A stretch of 64,000 bases of DNA from Rhodophyticola sp. CCM32 (GCF_004751985.1 NZ_CP038492.1:124001-188000); one strand, 5' to 3'; positions 45,062-54,436 are shown, counted from the stretch's first letter. A program made the numbers and translations. The notes: generated by a model not told the origin, from the sequence alone.

Positions 45062-45292
45062 TCAGTTGTCTTCGCGGACCATGCGGGCCACCAGACGCCG
45101 GGCAATCGGGCTGGCGATCATGATCGTGGGAAAGGCCACCGCCCAGGAATGCACCCAGGACACCACCCAGATGCCGACAAACCCGTCAACCAGCCCTGTC
45201 GCGCGATGGGTGGCGATGCCGGATACCAGCAATGACATAAACCCTGAAACGATCAGGCCAAACAGGATTTGGGAAAAACGGGCGGGGATCAT
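45062..45292 (-). CDS. DUF2798 membrane protein
   Basis: A 76-residue protein with two transmembrane helices (about 7-27 and 40-62). It matches DUF2798: ARFSQILFGLIVSGFMSLLVSGIATHRATG and WVVSWVHSWAVAFPTIMIASPIARRLVARMV. I start at MIPARF (45290-45292), since the frame otherwise begins at a TTG two codons earlier. Function unknown. It stands alone with its own terminator; the 230 bases after it up to the lyase stop hold no gene. Confidence 0.8.
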   Translation of the reverse strand: MIPARFSQILFGLIVSGFMSLLVSGIATHRATGLVDGFVGIWVVSWVHSWAVAFPTIMIASPIARRLVARMVREDN

Positions 45293-45391
45293 CGTCAAGT
45301 CTTCGACATTGGTTGCTGTGTCGAACCGGACAGTAAATATCCCATACCGGTGAACAAGTCACAATCGAGCTATCATGAATAGGTCCTGACC

Positions 45392-46081
45392 CTAGCAGCC
45401 GTGCCGGGCCGCTTGCTGCGCATAAAAATCCTGCAGGCTCTGGCCCGGTTCGGTCTCGAATGGCCCTGCACCTTCGGCGGTTCCGATCCGGTCCAGCCGG
45501 AACATGCGGAAATCCTGCCGCAATTCACACCAGCCGATCAAGGTCCAGACCGGGCCCCAATACCACAGGCCGATGGGGCGAACCGTGCGCTTTGTCTTTT
45601 GTCCGGCCTCATCGGAATAGGCCATGGTAATCCGCTCGCGCCGGGTCACGGCGGCCTCAAGCTGGTCGATGATCCGGCGGACGGTTTCGGTCATATCTGC
45701 GCGCGGCCGGGCATGTATGGCGACGGCCTCGGCCCGGGCGCGGGTGTCATCGGGCAGAACACTGGTGATCTTGTCCAGCGCCTGTTCGGCGCCTTTGACC
45801 ATTGCCGCCCCGCCCCAGGCACGGATCATCCGCGCGCCCGCGGTCAGGGCCACAATTTCATCCGTGGTGAACATCAGCGGCGGCAGGTCATAGCCCGCGC
45901 GCATCAGATATCCCAGCCCGGCCTCGCCATCAATCGGCAGGCCAGAGCCCACAAGATGGGCGATATCACGATAAATCGTGCGTTCAGACACTTCCAGCGT
46001 ATCCGCCAGATGGCGGGCGGTGATCAGCTTACCCGAGCGGAGAAGCTGGACGATCTGAAACAGGCGGTCGGCGCGTCGCAT
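45392..46081 (-). CDS. WYL domain transcriptional regulator (YafY family)
   Basis: A 229-residue regulator. The N-terminal helix-turn-helix is RLFQIVQLLRSGKLITARHLADTLEVSERTIYRDIAHL, and the WYL domain follows (GLWYWGPVWTLIGWCELRQDFRMFRLDRI), with Trp-Tyr-Trp replacing the usual WYL order. It lies 48 bases downstream of a VOC gene on the same strand, a common pairing in alphaproteobacteria. The CCTGWCAGG-like dyads near 46126 and 46554 are candidate binding sites. Ligand unknown. Confidence 0.92.
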   Translation of the reverse strand: MRRADRLFQIVQLLRSGKLITARHLADTLEVSERTIYRDIAHLVGSGLPIDGEAGLGYLMRAGYDLPPLMFTTDEIVALTAGARMIRAWGGAAMVKGAEQALDKITSVLPDDTRARAEAVAIHARPRADMTETVRRIIDQLEAAVTRRERITMAYSDEAGQKTKRTVRPIGLWYWGPVWTLIGWCELRQDFRMFRLDRIGTAEGAGPFETEPGQSLQDFYAQQAARHGC

Positions 46082-46129
46082 GACAGGCAGAATAGCGCGG
46101 CCCCCGGGGCGGGGGCCAGCGCGTTCCTG

Positions 46130-46504
46130 TCAGGAGGCGTATTGGAAGAAACCGATCGAATTCCCATCCGGGTCGCGGGCATAGAAAAACGCCCCGGCAG
46201 GGATAGCGATATCTGGGCTTTCCGCCTTGCCGCCCGCCGCTTCAACCCGTTTGCGGGTCGCGGCCAGACTGTCAGGGGCGACCAGATGCACGGTGGGGCC
46301 GTTTTCCGACGGCGTGCCGGGGTAAATATGGCCGGATGTGCCGGTAGCCGGGTCCTGATAGGGGAAAACGGCCATCGGGTTCGGGCCGCTGGTGTCGATG
46401 GTCATATCAGTGTCGAGCACCGCGTTATAGAAAGCAACGGAGCGGTCCAGATCACGGACCGGAATTTCGAACCAGCAGGCGGTGTTTTTGGGATGTACGG
46501 GCAT
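46130..46504 (-). CDS. VOC family protein (glyoxalase/bleomycin-resistance fold)
   Basis: A 124-residue protein: TACWFEIPVRDLDRSVAFYNAVLDTDM, GPTVHLVAPDSLAATRKRVEAAGGK, and FFYARDPDGNSIGFFQYAS. This is the typical single VOC unit with the DPDGN turn. It begins at the ATG 46502-46504 (MPVHPKNTACW); an earlier frame start is not supported by similarity. It is encoded upstream of the WYL regulator, and a long inverted repeat precedes it. Its small-molecule substrate is unknown. Confidence 0.9.
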   Translation of the reverse strand: MPVHPKNTACWFEIPVRDLDRSVAFYNAVLDTDMTIDTSGPNPMAVFPYQDPATGTSGHIYPGTPSENGPTVHLVAPDSLAATRKRVEAAGGKAESPDIAIPAGAFFYARDPDGNSIGFFQYAS

Positions 46505-46547
46505 ATGAGGTCTCCATAATTGAGGTCTTGCCCGGGTCTTTTGACAC

Positions 46548-46579
46548 ATCCCTCCTGACAGCGTCCTGTCAGGAGGGAT
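46548..46579. promoter_or_regulatory. 14-bp inverted repeat upstream of the VOC/WYL pair
   Basis: Perfect 14-base arms (ATCCCTCCTGACAG and CTGTCAGGAGGGAT) flank CGTC, 44 bases upstream of the VOC start. The core CCTGTCAGG recurs at 46126-46134, at the VOC gene end just upstream of the WYL gene, and a half-site CCTGAC lies at 45385. It lacks a T-run on either side, so an operator for the WYL regulator is more likely than a terminator. Confidence 0.6.
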
Positions 46580-46918
46580 TGCGATGGCTGAGATGATTTT
46601 GTCAGCTGTTGATCTGTTCTTGGAGGTTATTCGTAACCCACAGCATGCTGCGTTATAGCTTCGGCCTGAAATTCTGAATCGCCCTGCACCATCCTTCCGC
46701 CCGGCGATCCCGCCGGGCAGCGCCCACCCCTCGGTTCGGGCGCTGCCCTCTGCGTAATGTATATGTGATGCAGATAAATGGACGTGCTATAGCACCGAGC
46801 CTGAAACGGGGGCAGGAAGCGCGCGCCGTGAGGGCGGCTCAGCCGGGCGAAATTCCCTCATCTTACCTGAAACGCCGTAACACTTGATCTGTGGAATAAG
46901 CACCCGCGCCCAAATACC
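46580..46918. other. Gene-free interval with hairpins
   Basis: No convincing gene lies here. A 24-codon frame at 46584-46658 (MAEMILSAVDLFLEVIRNPQ...) has no ribosome-binding site and is probably chance or a relic. At 46701-46747 are a CCCGGCG/CGCCGGG stem and a hairpin with arms GCAGCGCCC and GGGCGCTGC (46718-46726, 46739-46747). Such GC-rich pairs look like a dispersed repeat or transcript-end structure. Confidence 0.5.
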
Positions 46919-47521
46919 CTATATCTCCAGTTCCGCGACCGGGATGATCGGAAAGAAAAGACCGCCCGACCAGACCCCGAACCAGTCAACCTCATCAACC
47001 GGATATGCCTCCCCCAGATCGACCAGCCGGTAGAAGCTTTTGCGGTCGATCAGCGCCTCCATACCCCCGCGCACCATGACATAGGGGGAGGGTTCGCCGC
47101 GCGCATCGCGCTGCACGCGGATCGGGTTGTCGGGCCCTGCGATCACCGTATCGCCCACATGGGTGGTGAAGGTGATGATCTGGTCCGGGCCGTTCCCCGC
47201 CGTCTCAAAATCCACCGCGACAAAGGGGGCATCCTGAACCCGGATGCCGACCTTTTCCACCGGTGTGACCAGAAAATACTTGCCCTTTTCCAGTTTCAGG
47301 ATTGATGAGAAAAGCCGTACCAAAGGCGCGCGCCCGATCGGTGTGCCGTTGTAAAACCAGGTCCCGTCGCGTTTGATCTCCATATCCAGGTCGCCGCAAA
47401 ACGGGGGATCCCACAGATGCACAGGCGGTAATTTGCCATCTTTTTGGGCGGCTTTGGCGGATGCCATCAGGCTTTCCGCGTCGGGGGTCACAATGTTTTG
47501 TGCGGACATGCTTTTTGCCAT
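46919..47521 (-). CDS. DUF1285 domain protein
   Basis: A 200-residue protein of the DUF1285 family: LPPVHLWDPPFCGDLDMEIKRDGTWFYNGTPIGRAPLVRLFSSILKLEKGKYFLVTPVEKVGIRVQDAPFVAVDF. No enzymatic function is known for the family. The start may be ATG 47519-47521 (MAKSMSAQN) or 47507-47509 (MSAQN). It is divergent from the MoxR gene, 62 bases apart, an arrangement often seen in alphaproteobacteria. Confidence 0.9.
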   Translation of the reverse strand: MAKSMSAQNIVTPDAESLMASAKAAQKDGKLPPVHLWDPPFCGDLDMEIKRDGTWFYNGTPIGRAPLVRLFSSILKLEKGKYFLVTPVEKVGIRVQDAPFVAVDFETAGNGPDQIITFTTHVGDTVIAGPDNPIRVQRDARGEPSPYVMVRGGMEALIDRKSFYRLVDLGEAYPVDEVDWFGVWSGGLFFPIIPVAELEI

Positions 47522-47583
47522 TTGTGATCGGAGCAATAGTTCGATTTACTAAACCTAACATATTCACCCTGTGGAGCATTGCC

Positions 47584-48591
47584 ATGCCTGAGCCTGAAAA
47601 CCTTGTGGCCGAGATTGAACGCCTTGGGGGCCAACTGGCCGAAGCCAGGGCCAGCATCGCCACAAAGATCATTGGTCAGCAAAGCGTGGTGGACCTGTCA
47701 CTGGCGGCCATGCTTTCGGGCGGTCATGCCTTGCTGATGGGTCTGCCGGGGCTGGGCAAGACATTGCTGGTCGATACCCTGTCGACGGTCATGGGCCTGT
47801 CTGCCAACCGTATCCAGTTCACGCCCGATCTGATGCCTGCCGATATCCTGGGCTCGGAAGTTCTGGAAACCGCCGGCGATGGCGCCCGGTCTTTCCGGTT
47901 CATCGAAGGGCCGGTTTTCTGCCAGCTTCTGATGGCCGATGAGATCAACCGCGCCTCGCCCCGGACCCAATCGGCCCTGTTGCAGGCGATGCAGGAGATG
48001 GAGGTGACCATCGCCGGTGTGCATCACAATCTGCCGCGCCCGTTCCATGTGCTGGCAACCCAGAACCCGATTGAGCAGGAAGGCACCTACCCCCTGCCCG
48101 AAGCGCAGCTGGACCGGTTTCTGGTGAAAATCGACGTGGATTACCCGGATCGGGACACTGAACGGGGCATCCTGCTGGCCACCACCGGCAGGACAGAGGC
48201 AGAGGCTGTCCGGGTGTTCACGCCCGAGGCCCTGATGGCCGCGCAGCAGATTGTCCGCCAGATGCCCGTGGGTGAGGCGGTGGTCGAGTTGATCCTGGAT
48301 CTGGTCCGTGCCTGCCGCCCCGAAGATGACAGCGCCCCGCAAGGGGTGCGCGATACGGTGGCCTGGGGCCCCGGCCCCCGCGCCGCGCAGGCCCTGATGC
48401 TGACAGTTCGCGCCCGGGCGCTGCTGGATGGACGGCTGGCCCCCTCGGCCGAGGATGTGGCGGCCCTGGCGAAATCCGTTCTCAGCCACCGTATGGCGCT
48501 TAGCTTTGCGGCCCGCGCCGAAGGGGCAGAGCTTGATCAGGTCATCCGTGAGGTCACCGAACGGGTCACCCGTGTCGAGGCCGCAGCTTGA
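47584..48591 (+). CDS. moxR: MoxR family AAA+ ATPase
   Basis: A 335-residue AAA+ chaperone-like ATPase. Walker A is GLPGLGKT (about 48-55), Walker B is LLMADEINRASPRTQSALLQAMQEMEVT, and the sensor region is LATQNPIEQEGTYPLPEAQLDRF. MoxR proteins act with DUF58 and von Willebrand-factor-A proteins encoded nearby to mature or insert metal into enzymes, or in stress responses. I start at ATG 47584 (MPEPENLVAE); the longer upstream frame crosses the divergent promoter. The stop overlaps the TTG start of the DUF58 gene. Confidence 0.94.
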   Translation: MPEPENLVAEIERLGGQLAEARASIATKIIGQQSVVDLSLAAMLSGGHALLMGLPGLGKTLLVDTLSTVMGLSANRIQFTPDLMPADILGSEVLETAGDGARSFRFIEGPVFCQLLMADEINRASPRTQSALLQAMQEMEVTIAGVHHNLPRPFHVLATQNPIEQEGTYPLPEAQLDRFLVKIDVDYPDRDTERGILLATTGRTEAEAVRVFTPEALMAAQQIVRQMPVGEAVVELILDLVRACRPEDDSAPQGVRDTVAWGPGPRAAQALMLTVRARALLDGRLAPSAEDVAALAKSVLSHRMALSFAARAEGAELDQVIREVTERVTRVEAAA

Positions 48592-49478
48592 GCGATACGG
48601 CCCTTCATACCCCGGCCACGCTCCGCTCCCGTTCCGAGGCGGTGGCGCAAAGCCTGCCGCCGCTTATGGCGGATGCGCAGCATCTGGCCGCCACGATTCT
48701 GTTGGGGAACCATGGCCGTCGGCGGGCCGGGACGGGCGATGAATTCTGGCAATACCGCCCGGCGGAATCCGGCGATGCCTATCGCAGCATCGACTGGCGC
48801 CGGTCCGCCCGCGCGGACAGCCATTTCGTGCGTCAGACCGAATGGCAGGCCGCGCAATCGGTGATGATTGGTGTGGATGATGCGGCCTCGATGACCTTTA
48901 CGGGTGCCGCCTCCCGCCCCTCGAAACTGCGCCGGGCCCAGACACTTGCCATGGCGTTGGGCATTCTGGCCGTGCGCGGCGGGGAGCGGGTGGGGCTGAC
49001 CCATCTGGCGGACCCGCCGCGCGGTGGCGAGGCGCAATTGATCCGCATGGCCGCCGCCCTGATGGACAGTCATGAACCGGGCGATTACGGCGCGCCCAAA
49101 CCGCGCAGCCTGCCTGCTGGCAGCCGGGCGGTGTTCTTTTCCGATTTCATGGGGGATCCCGCCTTGACGGAAACGGTTCTGGGCCAGGCCGCTGATCGCG
49201 GTGTCAAAGGCGCGCTGGTGCAGGTTCTTGACCCCCATGAAGAGCTGTTCCCCTATGACGGGCGCACGGTGTTTGAAAGCATGTCGGGTGCGATCCGTTT
49301 TGAAACGCTGAAGGCCAAATCCCTGAAAACCGCCTATCTGGAACGTCTGGCCGCGCGCAAGGCCCGGCTGAAGGATATGACCCGCCGCACCGGCTGGCGT
49401 TATTTGTGTCATCACACGGACCGCCCGGCGGAACCGGCCTTGCTGTGGCTTTACCAGACCCTGGACCGGGCCAGATGA
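48588..49478 (+). CDS. DUF58 domain protein
   Basis: A 296-residue protein with the DUF58 signature GDEFWQYRPAESGDAYRSIDWRRSARADSHFVRQTEWQAAQSV (about 50-92), and a vWA-like fold (MIGVDDAASMTF). It starts with TTG at 48588 overlapping the moxR stop (TTGA), so translation is coupled. DUF58 proteins are standard partners of MoxR ATPases in Bat-type clusters. Palindrome copy D follows 13 bases after the stop. Confidence 0.92.
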   Translation: MSDTALHTPATLRSRSEAVAQSLPPLMADAQHLAATILLGNHGRRRAGTGDEFWQYRPAESGDAYRSIDWRRSARADSHFVRQTEWQAAQSVMIGVDDAASMTFTGAASRPSKLRRAQTLAMALGILAVRGGERVGLTHLADPPRGGEAQLIRMAAALMDSHEPGDYGAPKPRSLPAGSRAVFFSDFMGDPALTETVLGQAADRGVKGALVQVLDPHEELFPYDGRTVFESMSGAIRFETLKAKSLKTAYLERLAARKARLKDMTRRTGWRYLCHHTDRPAEPALLWLYQTLDRAR

Positions 49479-49491
49479 GGGGTGGCATGCG

Positions 49492-49555
49492 GAAAACGCG
49501 CGTTTTCCACCCCGGAATTCTTGAGAATTCCGGGGTGGATTTCTGCAGAAATCCG
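49492..49555. repeat. Three tandem palindromes, copy D (units Y, X, Z)
   Basis: Unit Y 49492-49509 (GGAAAAC-GCGC-GTTTTCC), unit X 49515-49532 (GGAATTC-TTGA-GAATTCC) and unit Z 49538-49555 (GGATTTC-TGCA-GAAATCC). Spacers are 5 bases each and, flanking X, are complementary (ACCCC and GGGGT), lengthening its stem to 14 bp. It lies within the moxR cluster between the DUF58 and DUF4159 genes. This is the fullest copy of the family in the window. Confidence 0.93.
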
Positions 49556-49581
49556 GGCGTCTGCAAAGGTGGGGCGCATCC

Positions 49582-52350
49582 ATGATCGCCAATCTTGCTT
49601 TTTCCACGCCGCTTCTGCTGACCGCCCTTATCGCGCTGCCGATCCTGTGGTGGCTGCTGCGTGCGGTGCCGCCTGCGCCGATCCGTCGGCGGTTTCCCGG
49701 TGTGGCCCTGCTTCTGGGTCTCAAGGATGAGGACAGCCAGTCGGATAAAACCCCCTGGTGGCTTTTGCTGTTGCGGATGGTTGCAATTGCCGCCGCGATC
49801 ATCGGATTTGCCGGTCCGGTGCTGAACCCCGAGGCAGAGCGCGCGGGCGATGGCCCTTTGCTGATCGTCATGGATGCCTCCTGGGCCAGTGCGGGTGACT
49901 GGCAGGCGCGGCTTGACCGGGTGGATCTGCTGCTGGATGAGGCGGGGCGTGCGGGTCGGCCCGTGGCGCTGGCCCAATTGGGTGACAGGCCCGAAGGCCC
50001 GTTGCCCTTGCAGGCTGCCAATGCCTGGGCTGCGCGGCTTCCGAACCTTGCGCCTCGACCTTACGCACCGGATATGGCCGCCGCCCTCGACTGGGCCCGG
50101 GGGCTGGAGGGCCCGCTGGAGGTGTTCTGGGTCTCTGACGGGCTGGATCATCCCGGCCGGGATGACCTGATCGACGCGTTTCAGGCGCTTGGCCCGTTGC
50201 GGGTGTTTCAGGGCGCGCGGGATGTGCTGGCCCTGACCCCGCCGCAATTTGAAGATGGTGCGATCCGTGTGCGGGGCCTGCGACTTGGGTCCACCGCACC
50301 GCATGAGGTGACCCTGACCGCCCATGGCCTCGACCCTGCGGGCATCCCCCGCGAACTGGCCCGTGACAGGCTGCGATTTGGTGCAGGCGCGAGCGACGCG
50401 GAATTGGAGCTGAGCCTGCCGCCGGAACTGCGCAACCGGATCACCCGGTTTGAAATCAGCGGCGCGCGCAGTGCCGGGGCGGTCTCGCTGACCGATGACA
50501 GTTTGCAACGCCGTGAAATCGCGCTGATCGCCGGGGCGCCGGATCGGGAAGGGCAGATGCTGCTGTCGCCGCTGCATTTCCTGCGCGAGGCGCTGGAGCC
50601 CACCGCCGATCTGCTGGAGGGTGCGCTGGATGATCTGCTTCTGGCCAGCCCGGATGTGATCATTCTGGCCGATGTGGCGCAACTCAGCCCCGAGGAAGAG
50701 GCCGGGGTCACCGAATGGGTTGAGGCCGGGGGCCTGCTGGTCCGCTTTGCCGGGCCACGGCTTGCCGGGTCTGACGTGGCGCGGGATCGGATGGACCCGC
50801 TGCTGCCTGTCCGGCTCAGGGAAGGCGGGCGCACCGTTGGCGGCGCGATGAGCTGGGGGGAGCCGAAGGTGCTGCGCCCGTTCCCGGAAACATCGCCGTT
50901 TTTCGGTTTGGCGATCCCGGGGGATGTGCAGGTCACCAGCCAGGTTCTGGCCCAGCCCGACCCGATGCTGGCCGATCACACCATTGCGGCCCTGACCGAT
51001 GGCACGCCGCTGGTCACCCGCGCACGTCTGGGGCAGGGCAGTGTTGTGCTGTTCCATGTCACCGCCAATGCGGAATGGTCCAGCCTGCCGCTTTCAGGAT
51101 TGTTCGTGCAGATGCTGGAACGGCTTGCGGTGTCCACCCGGCCGGTAAACCCGGCGGCTGAGGATCTGGATGGCATCATCTGGGTGCCCGAACAGGTGCT
51201 GGACGGGTTTGGCACACTGCGCGATGCGGGCAATCATCCGGGTGTTGCGGGCCATGATCTGGCCGAGGCGCCGCTTTCCGCCGATATCCTGCCCGGTCTT
51301 TATGCCGGGGCCGAACGCCGGGTTGCGCGCAATGTCATCGGACCTGACGACATGCTGGCCCCGGCTGTCTGGACCGCCGATATCCCGGTGGAGGGGATGT
51401 CGATCATCGCCCCCACGGATCTGATGGCGGCCTTTCTTACCGCAGCGCTGGCGATGTTGATGCTGGATGCGCTTGCCGCGCTCTGGCTGTCGGGGCGTCT
51501 GTCCGGCCTGGTGCGGCGCGCGGCCCTGCTGATCCTCGCCTTTGGCCTGACGCCGCTTGTTGCGCCCATGGCCGACGCGCAGGACACCGAGGAGGACAGG
51601 CTGGCCCTTCTGGCCACAGCTGAAATCACACTGGCCTATGTGGAAACCGGTGACCCACGGATTGACGAGGTCAGCCGGGCGGGGCTTCTGGGCCTGTCCA
51701 ACACGCTTTGGCAGCGCAGTTCGGTGGAACCGGCGCCCCCGATCGGCGTCAATCTGGAAACCGATGAACTGGCCTTTTTCCCGATGCTGTACTGGCCGGT
51801 CTACCCCGATCAGCCGCTGCCGTCAGAAGCGGCCTATGCACGGCTCAACACCTATCTTCGTTCCGGCGGGATGATCGTGTTCGACACCCGCGATGCGGAT
51901 ATCGGCGGGTATGGCACGGCGACACCGGCGGGTCGCAGGCTGCGCCAGCTGGCCGCGCCCTTGGATATTCCGCCGCTGGAGCCGATCCCGTCTGACCATG
52001 TTCTGACCCGCACCTTCTATCTGTTGCAGGATTTTCCAGGCCGTCATCTCAGCCGCGATGTCTGGGTGGAGGCCGCCCCGCCGGATGCGGAACAGGTGGA
52101 AGGCATGCCGTTCCGCAATCTCAATGATGGGGTCACGCCTGTGGTGATTGGTGGCAATGACTGGGCTGCGGCCTGGGCCGTGGATGACACGGGCCGGTCG
52201 CTATTTCCGGTGGGCCGGGGCTTTGCCGGCGAACGCCAGCGCGAGATTGCGCTGCGGTTCGGGGTCAATCTGGTGATGCATGTGCTCAGCGGGAATTACA
52301 AATCCGATCAGGTGCATGTGCCCGCACTCCTTGACCGGTTGGGGCAATAG
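49582..52350 (+). CDS. BatA/DUF4159 membrane protein of the MoxR cluster
   Basis: A 922-residue protein. The N-terminus is the BatA-type membrane segment (FSTPLLLTALIALPILWWLLRAVPPAPIRRRFPG), with a second helix at about 55-75. A vWA-like region follows (LLIVMDASWASAGDWQARLD; the metal-binding DxSxS motif is incomplete). Two more helices are at about 615-665. The C-terminal 210 residues (PMLYWPVYPDQPLPSEAAYARLNTYLRSGGMIVFDTRDAD) are the DUF4159 domain. It is probably an inner-membrane partner of the MoxR ATPase and DUF58 protein. It is followed after 2 bases by the frameshifted gene. Confidence 0.9.
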   Translation: MIANLAFSTPLLLTALIALPILWWLLRAVPPAPIRRRFPGVALLLGLKDEDSQSDKTPWWLLLLRMVAIAAAIIGFAGPVLNPEAERAGDGPLLIVMDASWASAGDWQARLDRVDLLLDEAGRAGRPVALAQLGDRPEGPLPLQAANAWAARLPNLAPRPYAPDMAAALDWARGLEGPLEVFWVSDGLDHPGRDDLIDAFQALGPLRVFQGARDVLALTPPQFEDGAIRVRGLRLGSTAPHEVTLTAHGLDPAGIPRELARDRLRFGAGASDAELELSLPPELRNRITRFEISGARSAGAVSLTDDSLQRREIALIAGAPDREGQMLLSPLHFLREALEPTADLLEGALDDLLLASPDVIILADVAQLSPEEEAGVTEWVEAGGLLVRFAGPRLAGSDVARDRMDPLLPVRLREGGRTVGGAMSWGEPKVLRPFPETSPFFGLAIPGDVQVTSQVLAQPDPMLADHTIAALTDGTPLVTRARLGQGSVVLFHVTANAEWSSLPLSGLFVQMLERLAVSTRPVNPAAEDLDGIIWVPEQVLDGFGTLRDAGNHPGVAGHDLAEAPLSADILPGLYAGAERRVARNVIGPDDMLAPAVWTADIPVEGMSIIAPTDLMAAFLTAALAMLMLDALAALWLSGRLSGLVRRAALLILAFGLTPLVAPMADAQDTEEDRLALLATAEITLAYVETGDPRIDEVSRAGLLGLSNTLWQRSSVEPAPPIGVNLETDELAFFPMLYWPVYPDQPLPSEAAYARLNTYLRSGGMIVFDTRDADIGGYGTATPAGRRLRQLAAPLDIPPLEPIPSDHVLTRTFYLLQDFPGRHLSRDVWVEAAPPDAEQVEGMPFRNLNDGVTPVVIGGNDWAAAWAVDDTGRSLFPVGRGFAGERQREIALRFGVNLVMHVLSGNYKSDQVHVPALLDRLGQ

Positions 52351-52352
52351 CC

Positions 52353-54424
52353 ATGACCAGTGATATCCTCTTCGATCCGCTTCTGCCCTGGCCGGTGATC
52401 TGGGCCCTGATCGGGGCTGCGTTTCTGATCACCGCACTGGCTGTCTGGCGGGGCCTGTCGGGTTGGCCGTTCCGGGCGCTGGCATCACTGGCGCTTTTGC
52501 TGGCGCTGGCCAATCCGGCGTTGCAGAATGAAGACCGCGATCCGCTGCGCGATATCGTGTTGCTGATCATTGATGACAGCGCCAGCCAGGGCCTGTCGGA
52601 CCGGCAGACACAGGTTGCCGAGGCGGTCACGGCACTGGAAGATCAGGTTGCCGATCTGGGGATGGATCTGCGCCAGACCCGTGTGGGGGACGGGGCTGAC
52701 AATTCCGGCACGCTGCTGATGGCGGCGCTGGCCCGGCTGATGGGTGATGAACCCCGCGCCCGTATCGCAGGCGCCATTCTGCTGACCGACGGTCAGTTGC
52801 ATGATGCCGGTCTTGTACCTGAGATGCCCGCGCCATTGCATGCGCTTCTTACCGGGCGAAGCGGGGATTGGGACCGCCGCCTGATGGTGCAGAATGCCCC
52901 GGCCTTTGCGATCCTTGATGAGGAAGTGACCCTGACGCTGCGCATTGAAGATCAGGGTGCAGTGCCCGCCGGTGTCGCCGGGCGGGCAGAGCTGCGCATC
53001 GCCATTGACGGCAATCAGGCGCGCAGTTTTCAGGTGCCGGTGGGGGAGGATATCACCCTGCCGCTGACCCTGGCGCATGCGGGGGTGAATGTGATTCAAC
53101 TGACCCTGCCCGAGGCAGAGGGCGAGTTGACCGACCGCAACAACGCGGCCATTGTCCAGATCAACGGGGTGCGTGACCGTCTGCGGGTGCTGCTTGTCTC
53201 GGGCCAGCCGCATCCGGGGCAGCGGACCTGGCGCAACCTGCTGAAATCCGACCCATCGGTCGATCTGGTCCATTTCACCATTCTGCGCCCGCCGGACAAA
53301 CAGGATGGCGTGCCGGTGACCGAATTGAGCCTGATCGCCTTTCCCACGCGGGAGCTGTTTACCGAGGCGATTGACGAGTTCGATCTGATCATCTTCGACC
53401 GGTATCAGCGCCGTGGTATCCTGCCGATGCTCTATCTCGACAATGTCCGGCGCTATGTGGAAAACGGCGGCGCGCTGCTTCTGGCTGCGGGCCCCGATTT
53501 TGCCAGCGCGGATTCCCTGTACCGCACGCCCCTGTCCTCGATCCTGCCGGGAAGGCCCACGGCGCGGGTGGTGGAAACCCGTTCCTGCCGCAAATCTCGG
53601 ATCTGGGGGATCGCCACCCGGTGACCGCAGGTCTGGATCAGGACTATGCGGGGCAGCAGGACAGCACCGATGCCTCCTGGGGGCGGTGGTTTCGCCAGAT
53701 TGAGGTGATCGAACAGGCGGGCGGCCAGACCGTGATGACCGGGGCGGATCAGGCGCCTTTGCTGATGCTCAACCGGGTGGGGGAGGGGCGCGTGGCGCTT
53801 CTGGCATCTGACCATGCCTGGTTATGGGATCGCGGCTATGAGGGGGGCGGGCCGCAGTTGGAAATGCTGCGCCGTCTCGCCCATTGGATGATGGGGGAGC
53901 CTGATCTGGAAGAGGAAGCGCTGCGCGCCGAGGCCGACGGGCAAAGCATTCGGATCACCCGCCAGACCCTGGCCGAAGAGGTGGAGCCTGTGGAGGTGAT
54001 CCCCCCTGACGGCCGTGAGGTGGTGGTGGACCTGGAAGAGACCATGCCGGGTCAGTTCACCGGCACCTATGACGCGCCCGAACAGGGGCTCTACCGGCTG
54101 AGCGAAGGCGATAGGGAGACGGTGGTTGCCCTTGGCCCGGCAGCCCCCCGGGAGTTCGAGGAAACCATCGCCAGCGCCGCCCGTCTGACCCCGGCGGTCG
54201 CGCCGACACGTGGCGGGGTGTTGCGGCTGGAAGACGGGCTGCCCGATCTGCGCCTTGTGTCGGAAGGGCGCAACGCGTCGGGACGGGGCTGGATCGGTGT
54301 GACCCCGCGTGCGGCCTATCTGACAACGGATGTCACGGTGACCCCGCTGATCGCATCATGGCTGTTTCTGCTGATTGCGGCCCTTCTGATGCTGGGGGCC
54401 TGGCTGCGCGAAGGGCGGCGCTGA
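52353..54424 (+). pseudogene. Membrane protein of the MoxR cluster (vWA/glutaminase-like), frameshifted
   Basis: The first frame (52353-53624) encodes two N-terminal helices, a vWA-like domain (IVLLIIDDSASQGLSDRQTQVAEAV) and part of a class I glutamine-amidotransferase-like domain (LRVLLVSGQPHPGQRTWRNLLKSDPSVDLVHFTILRPP). It goes out of frame after ARVVETR. The alternative frame reads FLPQISDLGDRHPVTAGL from 53582 and continues to 54424, ending in a C-terminal helix. One extra T in the TT at 53582-53583 would restore a single protein of about 690 residues, the normal size in this cluster. Either a mutation or a sequencing error. Confidence 0.85.
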
Positions 54425-54436
54425 AAGGCTGCACCT

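Noticed and set aside
46584..46658. 24-codon frame MAEMILSAVDLF...
   Set aside because: No ribosome-binding site and too short; it faintly recalls the start of a membrane transporter, but nothing follows it.
48537..51057. Two long minus-strand frames (494 and 617 codons) opposite the DUF58 and DUF4159 genes
   Set aside because: They run through palindrome copy D and two plus-strand genes and have no domain; shadow frames.
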